Shown one piece after another: positions 37,769 to 46,527 of a stretch of DNA of 60,370 nucleotides. Below the pieces are notes generated by a model. The model saw only the letters and a list, made by a program, of their open reading frames with translations. It searched no databases and had not been told where the DNA came from. How positions within the stretch are numbered: position 1 is the first letter of the stretch; every line of letters begins with the position of its first letter. The position numbers and the translations under genes are program-made. Source of the stretch: Mycolicibacterium novocastrense (GTDB lineage: Bacteria > Actinomycetota > Actinomycetes > Mycobacteriales > Mycobacteriaceae); the NCBI RefSeq assembly GCF_001570485.1, contig NZ_BCTA01000013.1, forward strand, positions 1 through 60,370, written 5' to 3'.

Positions 37769-39629
37769 GTACTCCCATCGCAAGGCCAACCGCGACCACA
37801 AGTCACTGGAGGCCGAGATCGACAGCCTCACAACACAAATCAGCGACGCACGTAAGCGCCTGGGGGCAGCGCAGACCGCGGCCCGCGACCGGTCGGAACT
37901 GGACGCCAAACTACGCAGCTGCCTCAATGAGCGTGACACCGCGGTCGCCGACGAACGACAACGCCTTACCGCTGATATCGAAGTGCTGCGCAACGTGTTG
38001 GCGCGCAGCCAAGAGGTGTCTGAACCCGTGAACACCGCATGGGTCACCTACCTAGAGACCTACATCGAACAACGAAAGGCCGGGTCGGCAGAACCCGTAG
38101 AGGCCATCGAGTCGGTAATGGGCCTGCTCAACGAGGGGATGGCGGGAGTCATCGACTTCGACGGCTGGGCCGTACGACGAAAGCTCGGAGCAGAGGCCAC
38201 CGTCCGAATCGACCAAGCGCGCGGCGCCCGTTCAGCGAACTACAAAATGCCGCGCCGCGAGACGGTCGTCGACGCGTCCGCGCTGGCGCCACGCGCCCTG
38301 CGGCCGCAGTGGAAGGCCTGGCTGGCGTCACACACCGACAACGACCGCGCCCCGCAACCGCCTGAGCGCGTCAAGGAACTGATCGATCAATGGCAGCGGG
38401 CCACTCCGTATACCCTCACCCCGACCGCCGCACTCGCCGGCCACCCGCATCCGCGCGTCGACGCCACCATCGACACCGAGCACCCAGTGGCACGACTGCT
38501 AGGACTTGACCTCAACGGCCCCGAAACCGCATCACCTCGCCAACAACCACCGACCATCGACCCGCTGCTATCAGACCGCGCGTTCTACGCGCTGCGCGAC
38601 CCCTGGGAGGTAGCCGACGGGCTCCTGCCGCTGTGGCGCCTGGGCCGCAACACGATTGGCGACACCGGTCGCCTGCCGACACCTCTGCACCCGCCGCCGC
38701 GCCACCCATCACCAGCCGACGCGGTCGCACTGCGCCACTGGTATAGCCTGGCCGCAGCCGGCGCATGGGCGCGCAGCGACGGCACCGAATCATCCCGTGG
38801 CTACGGGGAAACCGCCGTAGCACTGGCCGCGGCATCGAACTTCTGGATGCCGCCAGGACAAGTTCACGGCTACCTCGACTCCGATCCCATCACCAACGAC
38901 GACCGCGCTCGAATCCGACTGGCCTACCCGAACGTGTTTCTGGCACTAGGCAAACCGATCGTGCTCGAAGCCAACCCTGCCGCCGAACCCGTCGACACCG
39001 AACGGCTCGAAGCCATCACCCTGCGTCTTGTTCAGGCCCGAAAATTCACCAATTCGAGCAACTGGGTTCTGTCGAACCTAACCGCAGTCAACCAAATCAA
39101 CGTGCTGGACCTCATCGCGGCCCGCGGCGCCCTGATCGAGGGCGTCCTGCTACTCAGCGACTACCAGGGCATTCCCAACGGCCGACTTGCCTGGTGCGTC
39201 GCTGTGCCGGCGCGCACCGGTGTCCTGGGACGGTGGGCGCTGCCAGCCCAACGCGACCGCACGGCCTACGCAGACCAGGTCGATGCGCTCCTCGCCGTTG
39301 CGGCCTGGGCCGACTGGCATGAACCCGCCGACCCGGAGGCCACCACCACGAGTCACCGGCGTAGCGCCGCTCTGCAGCACGCCGCCGCCGCCGGCAAGGT
39401 GCATGTCCTTAACGCCACCCGCACAGCGTCGACTGCAGCGCGGCCCAATCCGACGGGCCGCACCGTGACGGCACACATCCGGCGCGGGCACTGGCGGCGC
39501 CAGCACGTCGGCGTCGGGCGCAGCCAGATCCGCATGGTCCGCGTGTCGCCGGCCATCGTCGGGGCTGGGAATCGGCCGCTCAGCACGCCGATCTATCGAC
39601 TTCCGTCCAACCCTGCGGTGCCCGGATGA
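37755..39629 (+). CDS. Large hypothetical plasmid protein with C-terminal GHWR motif
   Basis: Codes for 624 residues. N-terminal coiled coil (about 12-80), a central alpha/beta region (MGLLNEGMAGVIDFDGWAVR; later FYALRDPWEVADGLLPLWRL), a long second domain (LVQARKFTNSSNWVLSNLTA), and a C-terminal basic strip with HIRRGHWRRQHVGVGRSQIR and MVRVSPAIVGAG. The GHWR-x-Q-x-x-GxGRS pattern recurs in my memory at the C termini of many actinobacterial plasmid and phage proteins of unknown function. It is soluble. One of the largest genes here and unexplained. Confidence 0.65.
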   Translation: MARGKYSHRKANRDHKSLEAEIDSLTTQISDARKRLGAAQTAARDRSELDAKLRSCLNERDTAVADERQRLTADIEVLRNVLARSQEVSEPVNTAWVTYLETYIEQRKAGSAEPVEAIESVMGLLNEGMAGVIDFDGWAVRRKLGAEATVRIDQARGARSANYKMPRRETVVDASALAPRALRPQWKAWLASHTDNDRAPQPPERVKELIDQWQRATPYTLTPTAALAGHPHPRVDATIDTEHPVARLLGLDLNGPETASPRQQPPTIDPLLSDRAFYALRDPWEVADGLLPLWRLGRNTIGDTGRLPTPLHPPPRHPSPADAVALRHWYSLAAAGAWARSDGTESSRGYGETAVALAAASNFWMPPGQVHGYLDSDPITNDDRARIRLAYPNVFLALGKPIVLEANPAAEPVDTERLEAITLRLVQARKFTNSSNWVLSNLTAVNQINVLDLIAARGALIEGVLLLSDYQGIPNGRLAWCVAVPARTGVLGRWALPAQRDRTAYADQVDALLAVAAWADWHEPADPEATTTSHRRSAALQHAAAAGKVHVLNATRTASTAARPNPTGRTVTAHIRRGHWRRQHVGVGRSQIRMVRVSPAIVGAGNRPLSTPIYRLPSNPAVPG

Positions 39630-39736
39630 CCGCAAGCTATGACGTCACCGAAATAGGACGTTAGAACTCTGAGGGCGCGACCCCCTGCCGACCGGCCTGC
39701 ACACCGATGTGGCACAAACCGGATACCATGTGCTAC

Positions 39737-39958
39737 ATGCAGAGGATCGGTGTCCGCGAGCTGCGCCAATACGCCACCCGCTACCTCGAACGCGTGAGCG
39801 CCGGCGAAATCATCGAAGTCACCAACCAAGGCCGACCGGTCGCACGCCTGATGCCGATCGCCACCGACCCTGCCTGGGTCGAGCTGATCAACGCCGGCGA
39901 AGTAACCCCGGCCCAGCGGCCCCGCACCGACCTGCTCACCGCTGCGCCCATTCCATGA
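39737..39958 (+). CDS. vapB: Phd/YefM-type antitoxin of a VapBC module
   Basis: Codes for 73 residues. MQRIGVRELRQYATRYLERV, then SAGEIIEVTNQGRPVARLMP is a textbook Phd/YefM fold that binds DNA and neutralises a PIN toxin through its C terminus. ATG 39737 follows TACCAT by seven bases with no RBS, so it is leaderless. It overlaps vapC by four bases. It should autoregulate the operon with its toxin. Confidence 0.85.
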   Translation: MQRIGVRELRQYATRYLERVSAGEIIEVTNQGRPVARLMPIATDPAWVELINAGEVTPAQRPRTDLLTAAPIP

Positions 39959-40344
39959 TCTACCTCGACACCACCGCTGTAGCCAAACTCATTGCCGCGC
40001 AACCGGAAACAGAACCGCTGCGCGATTACCTCAGCCGACACTGCGACGTCCGCTGGTTTACCTGCGCGCTGACCCGCGTCGAGCTCGCCCACGACCTACC
40101 CGACGCCGGCGAGGCCATCCACACCGCCACCACCGCCCTGGACACCGTCAACGTCAGCGACCGTCTACTCGACGCCGCAATTCGAGTTCGAGCCACCGCG
40201 ACCGTCGTCGACGCCCTACATATCGCCGCCGCTCAGACCGCCGCCACCCTGACCGCATTCATCACCTACGACCCCGACCGGGCCGCCGCCGCCCGCGCCG
40301 CAGGACTGCCCGTCGCCCATCCCGGATCAACGGAGGTGCCATGA
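39955..40344 (+). CDS. vapC: VapC-type PIN ribonuclease toxin
   Basis: Codes for 129 residues. PIN-domain acids are in place: MIYLDTTAVAKL (D5), TCALTRVELAHDL (E), TVVDALHIAAAQ (D) and FITYDPDRAAAARAAGLPV (D). VapC toxins cleave tRNA or rRNA and are held by the antitoxin encoded just upstream. The pair stabilises plasmids by post-segregational killing. The stop overlaps the start of a secreted-nuclease gene by four bases. Confidence 0.85.
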   Translation: MIYLDTTAVAKLIAAQPETEPLRDYLSRHCDVRWFTCALTRVELAHDLPDAGEAIHTATTALDTVNVSDRLLDAAIRVRATATVVDALHIAAAQTAATLTAFITYDPDRAAAARAAGLPVAHPGSTEVP

Positions 40345-41051
40345 AACGTCGATACCGACGCAAACTCGTCACCCTCAGCGCCGCGGCCCTGGCCGCGGGC
40401 GCGCTGGCCATCGGCGCCGCAGACCACACCCAATGGCCACTATCGCCGGCGCCGCCGGCCGCCCCCGCCCCACCACCCACTGCGGCCGCCGGCGACATCG
40501 CCCGGCTGCTCGCACAGATCCCCACAGCGACAACGATCACGCCGGTGGCCGGCTACGACCGAAGCTGCAAGAAAGGCCACAGCTGCGTGTTTGGCCCGGC
40601 GTGGAACGATCCACTGGACCACTCCGGCTGCGATACGAGATCGAGAGTCCTCGCCGCTCAACTGCACGACGTGCAATTCAAACCAGGCACCCGCACCTGC
40701 AAGGTCACCGCAGGATGGGTCCACGACCCCTACACCGGACAGCGAATCACCTTGGAGGACATCGCCGTTGACCATGTGGTCGCCTTACGCTACGCATGGG
40801 ACGCCGGCGCCTGGCAGTGGACACCACAGCAGCGGGCCATCTTCGCCAACGACACCGATAACCTGCTGGCGGTCGACACACGGGAGAATTCCGCCAAGGG
40901 CGACTCCGGCCCCTCCGAATGGCTGCCCGCCACCGGCCAGTGCGCATATGTGATCCGGTTCCTCAGCGTCGCCGCGAAGTACCAACTCGCGATCGCGGAC
41001 GCCGATCGCCACGCGGCCATGATCGCTTGCCCCGCCGGGGTCGCCTCCTAA
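40341..41051 (+). CDS. Secreted HNH-type nuclease (DUF1524-like)
   Basis: Codes for 236 residues. A Sec-type signal or anchor at 8-26 (LVTLSAAALAAGALAIGAAD) after MKRRYRRK, a Pro-rich linker, then a domain with EDIAVDHVVALRYAWDAGAW and FANDTDNLLAVDTRENSAKG, the D-H-VV and N-L-K arrangement of DUF1524/HNH nucleases. Five or six Cys fit disulfides outside the cell. Extracellular nuclease action on DNA is inferred. Coupling to vapC by ATGA is unusual and suggests transcription together with the toxin-antitoxin module. Confidence 0.75.
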   Translation: MKRRYRRKLVTLSAAALAAGALAIGAADHTQWPLSPAPPAAPAPPPTAAAGDIARLLAQIPTATTITPVAGYDRSCKKGHSCVFGPAWNDPLDHSGCDTRSRVLAAQLHDVQFKPGTRTCKVTAGWVHDPYTGQRITLEDIAVDHVVALRYAWDAGAWQWTPQQRAIFANDTDNLLAVDTRENSAKGDSGPSEWLPATGQCAYVIRFLSVAAKYQLAIADADRHAAMIACPAGVAS

Positions 41052-41138
41052 CCCCGCTCGGCGTAAATCAGTGAAACGGCGACCCCTCCCACCGAGATAC
41101 ACTCCGCTAGAAATGTGCTACATCGCCTGAGGGGTGGT

Positions 41139-41561
41139 ATGAACACCAGATCTGCTTGGCTCTGCGAGCGCGACGTCGCACAGCGGTCCGGACTTCCCGG
41201 CCCCCTGGTCGCCGATCTGCTACCGCGCCTGCCCACCCCGATCGACGTCGACTACACCGACACCGCCCAGGTGTACGACGAGGACAGCGCATACCGTGCA
41301 CGCCTGGCAGTCCACATGCTGCACAACGGGATTCGACTGCGCTTCATCCGCCTCGCCGTTCGTGAACCCATGACACTCGCTGAACTCAAGCGCGCTTGCC
41401 AGCAATGGGCAACGATGCCAACCAAAGCCCACCAACCGGTGCAACCGCTCGGTGCCCTGCCGCGCTGGGCGCTCTGGCACGTGACCGTCCTCGTCGTCGC
41501 GGTACTGCTGTGTGCCGCGGCCACCATCACCATCGGCTCGATACCCCCACTGAAACCATGA
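41139..41561 (+). CDS. MerR-like N-terminal protein with C-terminal membrane helix
   Basis: Codes for 140 residues. The N-terminal part (WLCERDVAQRSGLPGPLVAD, later FIRLAVREPMTLAELKRACQ) suggests a MerR-like helical domain; the C terminus has one transmembrane segment (ALWHVTVLVVAVLLCAAATI). GAGGGGTGGT precedes ATG 41139. A membrane-tethered DNA-binding protein would be unusual; it could also be a small anchor. No firm family. Confidence 0.5.
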   Translation: MNTRSAWLCERDVAQRSGLPGPLVADLLPRLPTPIDVDYTDTAQVYDEDSAYRARLAVHMLHNGIRLRFIRLAVREPMTLAELKRACQQWATMPTKAHQPVQPLGALPRWALWHVTVLVVAVLLCAAATITIGSIPPLKP

Positions 41562-41677
41562 CCAGAACTGACCTCGCCGGCGCGATCAGGCTCCCCGGGC
41601 TCCGAGACCGCGATCGCCCCCACTGAGCCGACCCGCAGTGACCAGACCGCAATACCAAACCCGGAAGGGAAACCCCG

Positions 41678-42004
41678 TTGACAGAGAACCGGCCCTACAC
41701 CTTCCAGCTCGCAACGTTCCTGCTCGACGCCGACGGCAACGCCGAGCACACAGCCAACGTCCGAGAAACCGCTGCCCGCAACGGTGTTGACCTCGGCCAG
41801 CTCGACCGCGCGGCCGCGTTCATCAGACACCTGACGGCCGACGGCGAGGACGTCGACGAATTCGTGCGCCGCGAATACCTCATCGACGCATGTCTGCATG
41901 GCTACCTACCGCCCGACGCATCGTCCACCGATCCCACGCTGACGACCTGGGCACTGGCCCAGTTCGCCGAGGACTACTACCGCCGCGCACAGGAGAACCG
42001 GTGA
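41678..42004 (+). CDS. Hypothetical protein, TTG start
   Basis: Codes for 108 residues. GGAAGGGAAACCCC fixes TTG 41678 as start. Helical (NVRETAARNGVDLGQLDRAA, then RREYLIDACLHGYL, then LAQFAEDYYRRAQ), acidic and soluble. The stop overlaps GTG 42001 of the next gene by four bases. No family recognised. Confidence 0.55.
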   Translation: MTENRPYTFQLATFLLDADGNAEHTANVRETAARNGVDLGQLDRAAAFIRHLTADGEDVDEFVRREYLIDACLHGYLPPDASSTDPTLTTWALAQFAEDYYRRAQENR

Positions 42005-42285
42005 GCCAGGACATGCCTGCCGGGGCCAGAACGAGGGAAGACCGGTTAGCGGGCCTAGCGGCGCTCGGCGCGGCCGAACTGGCTGACCGGCTCGATCACA
42101 CGATGACCGTCGCCATGGTCCTGGGCGGCCATCTCGCAGATATCGCCGAGCTCGTCGGCCTCGATCGCGACGTCGAAGACCTGGCGATCACACCACGTGT
42201 GCGCGAGCTGGTCAGCGATCCGCGTGTCCGCCAGGTGCTCGATGAGTTCGAGGAGGCCCGACGACATGCACGCCACATCCGGTAA
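42001..42285 (+). CDS. Small helical hypothetical protein
   Basis: Codes for 94 residues from GTG 42001, predicted all-helical (AALGAAELADRLDHTMTVAM, then VLGGHLADIAELVGLDRDVE) with a basic C-terminal helix. Coupled to the previous gene by a four-base overlap. Function unknown. Confidence 0.5.
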   Translation: MSQDMPAGARTREDRLAGLAALGAAELADRLDHTMTVAMVLGGHLADIAELVGLDRDVEDLAITPRVRELVSDPRVRQVLDEFEEARRHARHIR

Positions 42286-42378
42286 CGGCGGTGTCCCAGA
42301 CGGAAGGTCCCATAGTGCCGGGGCCGCGTCGTTAACGCACAAAGCCGCCCTATGACGGCATCACAGAAGGGGACAAGA

Positions 42379-42657
42379 GTGGTGACTGAGACACAGCAGT
42401 TCCGCGTCAAGCCGACCCTCGTCGAGGTCGTGCAGTGGACACACCCGGACCAGGGCCACGCGATCGCCGAATGGGCCGGCGGTGACTACGACCCGCGCAC
42501 CGCCGGCGGCGTCGGCCCCGCCGGCGAGGACTGGGGCGACCTGACCATCGACACCCGCGAAGGCACAGTGACGGTCTCACCGTACAGCCCGGCGGTGTTC
42601 TCCCTAACCCACGAACCGGCCCCAGCACCACCAACCACTACGACGACCACAGAATAG
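42379..42657 (+). CDS. Phage-type small protein (KPxxVEAxQW-like)
   Basis: Codes for 92 residues from GTG 42379 (or 42382), with GAAGGGGACAAG upstream. FRVKPTLVEVVQWTHPDQGH, then IAEWAGGDYD follows the pattern R-KPvvhEAhQWtG-n-I--W seen in many small phage proteins. A Pro/Thr-rich tail ends the protein. The biochemical role of that phage family is not known. Confidence 0.6.
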   Translation: MVTETQQFRVKPTLVEVVQWTHPDQGHAIAEWAGGDYDPRTAGGVGPAGEDWGDLTIDTREGTVTVSPYSPAVFSLTHEPAPAPPTTTTTTE

Positions 42658-42721
42658 GGACAGACCGCAATGAGAAATCCGCACGCAACGCGGTACCGTG
42701 CCGCTAATCTAAGGTGAGATC

Positions 42722-43339
42722 GTGGCTGCACAAACACAGTATTTGGTAGCCGATACAATCCCGTCCCTTCGCGACTGGGTGCACTCAGCCGGATTCGGCG
42801 GAACCGCCGCGGTCCTGGCCGCGCTGATCGTCCTGCTGGGCCTGCTGGCAACATCGCGCCGATCCGACAAACGCCGACAAAGCGAAATGGACCAGCGCGA
42901 CCGCCACCACCAAGAAACCCACGAAGCACAACAACGCGCGGCAGCGATCAACCGATGCTGGGATCGCCTGACCTGGATAGTGCAGACAGCCGACATGGAG
43001 CTTGCCGCAACGGATCCAGCCAGTGCGAACATGGGACTGGGACCCGAACTTGCCGAAGAACTCTTACGCGGGCTCAAGCGCGACGCCGAAGAACTCGGCG
43101 ACGAGACCCTAGCCAACGCCACCGCGGTGTACCTGACCCAGCTGGGCCTAGTCCTCACCCAGCAGATAGACCGCTTCGCCGAGGTGGCCGCAGCCCAGGC
43201 GCCGCCAGCCGACGACAGGCCGGCGGCCGCACGCTCGCCGTCATCATCAGGCGACGAAAACAACTCCACCCCAACAACTCCGGCCGCCGACGACAAGCCA
43301 GCGAAAGCCACCGACGGCGAAGGGCGCCGACGCCGATGA
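42722..43339 (+). CDS. Membrane-anchored coiled-coil protein
   Basis: Codes for 205 residues from GTG 42722. One transmembrane helix (FGGTAAVLAALIVLLGLLAT, about 24-44), then a charged coiled coil (RRSDKRRQSEMDQRDRHHQE) and a helical domain, ending in a Ser/Pro/Thr disordered tail. Overlaps the next gene by four bases. Could be a membrane-linked partner of the coiled-coil protein that follows. Confidence 0.6.
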   Translation: MAAQTQYLVADTIPSLRDWVHSAGFGGTAAVLAALIVLLGLLATSRRSDKRRQSEMDQRDRHHQETHEAQQRAAAINRCWDRLTWIVQTADMELAATDPASANMGLGPELAEELLRGLKRDAEELGDETLANATAVYLTQLGLVLTQQIDRFAEVAAAQAPPADDRPAAARSPSSSGDENNSTPTTPAADDKPAKATDGEGRRRR

Positions 43340-44217
43340 CGCTGCAGGAACGCATCGCCGAACTCACCCCCGAAGCGTGGGCCACAATGACCCAGCGCAT
43401 CGCCGCCGATGCAGTAGCAGCCGCACGACAAGCCGGACGACAGCCGCACCCCCAACTGGCAGCCGCCGCGGCCATGACCGTCCAGCAGCTCATCGAACAC
43501 CGCCGACACTCCGCCCCGGCACCCCAACGGCCAACAGTGCGCCAGAAAATCGCCGAAGCCGACCGCCTACGCGCACGGGCAGACCGCGCAGCCCACGCCG
43601 CCCGCCAGGACATGCAAGACGCCACAACGGCAGCCGCAATTGCGCGCGCCGAGGCAACCCAACACGCCCAAGCCGCCCAAGCAGCGCACGCCGAAACCCT
43701 GGCCGCACAAGCAGAGATCGAGCGGCTGAACTCAGAAGTCAACCGCCTCCGCGCCAATGCCGACGCCCAGATCGCAAAAGTGCGCACCGACGCCGCCGCC
43801 GAGATCGCAGCCGCACGTGAACAATTCGCCGCTGCGCAGGCCCAAGCCGACGAGCGCGCCGCCGAACGCACAGCCGAGCGCGCAGAAGCACAAACAGAGA
43901 TCGAGCAGCTGCGCGCCGAGATCGCCCGAGTCCGCTCCGACGCCGACGCCGAGATCGCCGCAGCCCATCGGCACGCCGACGGCCGGGTCGCAGAGGTCCG
44001 CCGCGCAGCCGATGCCGAAGTAGCGCGCACCCGCGCCGCCGCCGAGCGCTACATCGCCGAAGCCCACCAGTACGTCGACGACGCCAACCAGCGCTTCATG
44101 GAACTCCTCGGCGACGATGCGCACTCGCGCTTCCAACCACCGACAGCCAGCGATGACGACGTGACTGAAGTGACGCGCCGCCCACCACCCAGCTTCGCCC
44201 CAGACTGGGACAGATAG
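43336..44217 (+). CDS. Alanine-rich coiled-coil protein, KfrA-like in outline
   Basis: Codes for 293 residues. An N-terminal helical domain (MTLQERIAELTPEAWATMTQ, then AAAMTVQQLIEHRRH) is followed by about 180 residues of continuous Ala/Glu/Arg coiled coil with repeated ADAxIAxxR units, and a Pro-rich end. Plasmid KfrA proteins share the N-terminal DNA-binding domain plus long Ala-rich coiled coil; a DNA-binding motif is not certain here. It is coupled to the membrane protein upstream, so a tether between DNA and membrane is possible. Confidence 0.6.
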   Translation: MTLQERIAELTPEAWATMTQRIAADAVAAARQAGRQPHPQLAAAAAMTVQQLIEHRRHSAPAPQRPTVRQKIAEADRLRARADRAAHAARQDMQDATTAAAIARAEATQHAQAAQAAHAETLAAQAEIERLNSEVNRLRANADAQIAKVRTDAAAEIAAAREQFAAAQAQADERAAERTAERAEAQTEIEQLRAEIARVRSDADAEIAAAHRHADGRVAEVRRAADAEVARTRAAAERYIAEAHQYVDDANQRFMELLGDDAHSRFQPPTASDDDVTEVTRRPPPSFAPDWDR

Positions 44218-44252
44218 CGCAGGCTACCTCCACAGAGACCGGTAACGAGGCG

Positions 44253-44588
44253 ATGCCATCAATGGACAGCTGCCCCGCAGCACCCTTCTCGCTCGGAGCG
44301 GTGCGCAAATGCCAACACGGCGAATGGATCACGTACAGCGCCACACTGGAAACGAGGGGAGCGGAAGCGGTTCATGCGCTTCTGGACCGGCTGGAGAACG
44401 CCGGCCTGTGCACGCCCCACTTACGGTTCGGTAGCCCCGATGTATACGCAGTTCTTGGCACCATCTATACCGACGAAGGCATGTTCAGCGGCGATCAGGC
44501 CATCCCGACCAAGGTCGAATTCGACCGGCTCAACGAGGCACTCTCACTTCGCATCAGATCATCGGACTGCGAACAGGGCTGCAAATAA
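44253..44588 (+). CDS. Hypothetical protein
   Basis: Codes for 111 residues. Four Cys spread along the chain, helical and strand segments (TRGAEAVHALLDRLENAGLC, then SPDVYAVLGTIYTDEGMF). GAGACCGGTAACGAGG precedes ATG 44253. It converges with the large HTH gene ending at 44649. No family recognised. Confidence 0.5.
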   Translation: MPSMDSCPAAPFSLGAVRKCQHGEWITYSATLETRGAEAVHALLDRLENAGLCTPHLRFGSPDVYAVLGTIYTDEGMFSGDQAIPTKVEFDRLNEALSLRIRSSDCEQGCK

Positions 44589-44648
44589 CGCCTGGAAACG
44601 GGACCGCACCTAAGGCCCGTGACTAGGACGCCGCCCAAAATGGGGACA

Positions 44649-46328
44649 TCACCGCGAGGGGATGTCGGTGTGCCAGCGAAAGCCCGCTGCTGGGTCGTCG
44701 AGCCGGCGAATCAGGGTGGGGTAGCGGCGAGACTTGAGCTGTTTGGCCAGCTGCTGGTAGCGGACGTCGGACTGCACCGCGAGCCTGTACGGGCCGCCGA
44801 CGGGACTGGCCGCATCGTCGGCGAGGATTGTGGCGGCAGCGGCGAGGCCGTCAGGACCGGCGCCGCTGTACCCGGCCTCGTGGGGGTCTTCCCCAGGCAT
44901 CGGCCACGCGTAACCGTCGGTGTCGGTCCACCATGCGGAGAAATCGCCGACCACCACGCCGTCATCTTGTGTGACGTCGAGCTGCTGAAGTTCCCCCCTT
45001 GCGGTGGAAATCGCCTGCGGCACAGTGATATACACTGTGTTCCCGAACTGGGCGATCCACAGATCCTTGTTCAGCTCATGCTCAAGGCGCTGCGGCCGTG
45101 TCATCGACAACGGTTGGGTGATCCGCTGATCATCGCGGCCGAACGCACACACATGCAGGTAGCCGAGTTCATCGACGGGCGCAGCCGATTCCGACAGCTT
45201 GCTCAAGAACCGGCGCGCCAGCGGATTGGCGGTGCCGACCCTGATCGCAACGACTCGCTCGATCAGCGGAGACCAAATCGTGAAACCGTGGGCGAGCATG
45301 CGCACCACGTCGTCGAAGGCTTCCGGATCGACCCGCGTATGTAGAACTCGGGCGGTCTGCTCGGGCGTAGGACGGCCCCGCTCTGCGGCGACGTCCGCGC
45401 TCAGCGCGCTACCCGTGCCCGGAGCAACGGCCTTCACCGGAACACAGATCCCGGGAAACGTCTGGGCCGGGTGCGTGTCGGGTGGGCAGAACCCGCACGC
45501 CGCGCGCTCTGCCCACCACCAGAAGAACCGAGCCACCTCCTCCGATTCGTGATCGTCATCGACCTGCACTGTGGAACCCAGCCGCAGCAGCGCATGCGGA
45601 TCGCCGAACACTGAGCTGCGTGGCACCACCGCATACGGCGCATCGCCGGGCTGCCAACGCAGCATGGCCTGGGCATCACGCAAGTAATGAGGCCACCACG
45701 GCAGGTCCACCTGCAACAGGTAGGCGACGTCAAACCAGGTGGCGTGTACCCACCCGCCGTTCATCGGGCTGGTGTCGGCATAGTCGATCTCCGGTGGCTC
45801 GATCACCCCGTCGGGGGCCACACCGCTGGATCCTGAGGGGATGACCACCGCCCCCACATCGGTGTGCCCGGCCTCGTGCAGCTCGGTGAGCAGCTCGCGC
45901 GCTGGGCGATGCCAGCCAGGGGAGTGCAGCTTGTACACGAGCGCCACCAGCGGCCCGCCGTCGCTGGGCTGCCACATGTGTGCGATGTACTCACGGTGGG
46001 TTTCCCCCGACCGCGCCTTGGACATGAATAGCCGCGATCCGCAGAACAACGCCGGAATCGGCCGGTCGACCCGGGGAAACAGCCGCGGCACCCGTTCGAT
46101 CTGCTGGCGGCGCTGCTCGATCATGAAGCGCAGCACCGTGTCCAGCATCCAAATCTTGTCCCGCCCCTGAACCTGTCCCTCTGGAAACGCGTCGCGCAGA
46201 ACGAGCTGGTACAGCGAGGTCGGCTTGATGCCCAGGAGTTGTGCGACCTCGTCGGTCCTGACGACACGGCTACCCCAATCGGTCGCCGAGTAGGGAACGT
46301 GGGGCGCGTCATCTGGTGCCGGCTGCAT
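44649..46328 (-). CDS. Large protein with N-terminal HTH, leaderless
   Basis: Codes for 559 residues. Residues about 20-75 form a MerR/excisionase-like HTH (VRTDEVAQLLGIKPTSLYQL, then VLRDAFPEGQVQGRDKIWML). The rest is alpha/beta with several Trp-rich segments (WFDVAYLLQVDLPWWPHYLR, later ARFFWWWAERAACGFCPPDT) and no clear active site. ATG 46328 is preceded on its strand by TAGGTT at seven bases and no RBS, so it is leaderless. Size plus N-terminal HTH loosely recall telomere-associated Tap proteins of linear plasmids, but I see no diagnostic similarity. Confidence 0.6.
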   Translation of the reverse strand: MQPAPDDAPHVPYSATDWGSRVVRTDEVAQLLGIKPTSLYQLVLRDAFPEGQVQGRDKIWMLDTVLRFMIEQRRQQIERVPRLFPRVDRPIPALFCGSRLFMSKARSGETHREYIAHMWQPSDGGPLVALVYKLHSPGWHRPARELLTELHEAGHTDVGAVVIPSGSSGVAPDGVIEPPEIDYADTSPMNGGWVHATWFDVAYLLQVDLPWWPHYLRDAQAMLRWQPGDAPYAVVPRSSVFGDPHALLRLGSTVQVDDDHESEEVARFFWWWAERAACGFCPPDTHPAQTFPGICVPVKAVAPGTGSALSADVAAERGRPTPEQTARVLHTRVDPEAFDDVVRMLAHGFTIWSPLIERVVAIRVGTANPLARRFLSKLSESAAPVDELGYLHVCAFGRDDQRITQPLSMTRPQRLEHELNKDLWIAQFGNTVYITVPQAISTARGELQQLDVTQDDGVVVGDFSAWWTDTDGYAWPMPGEDPHEAGYSGAGPDGLAAAATILADDAASPVGGPYRLAVQSDVRYQQLAKQLKSRRYPTLIRRLDDPAAGFRWHTDIPSR

Positions 46329-46335
46329 GGGCTCG

Positions 46336-46341
46336 AACCTA
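46336..46341 (-). promoter_or_regulatory. -10 box for the 46328 gene
   Basis: Minus-strand TAGGTT lies seven bases before ATG 46328 with no RBS, consistent with a leaderless transcript. The divergent gene at 46528 has the same TAGGTT six bases before its GTG (46516-46521). Confidence 0.55.
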
Positions 46342-46527
46342 CCTCATCACGTAGAACAAAACATCTCTACTCCGACCGATGTCGGACAACCCACCCGCGC
46401 CAGCCCACAGGCGGTCGACGACATCGGGGACTAGAAAACACCTGTAGAACCCCCATAAATCCCTCAGCCGAACACAGACCGCAACCGCGCTGTACACATC
46501 CGCGCGGCAAGCGCGTAGGTTGGGGGG

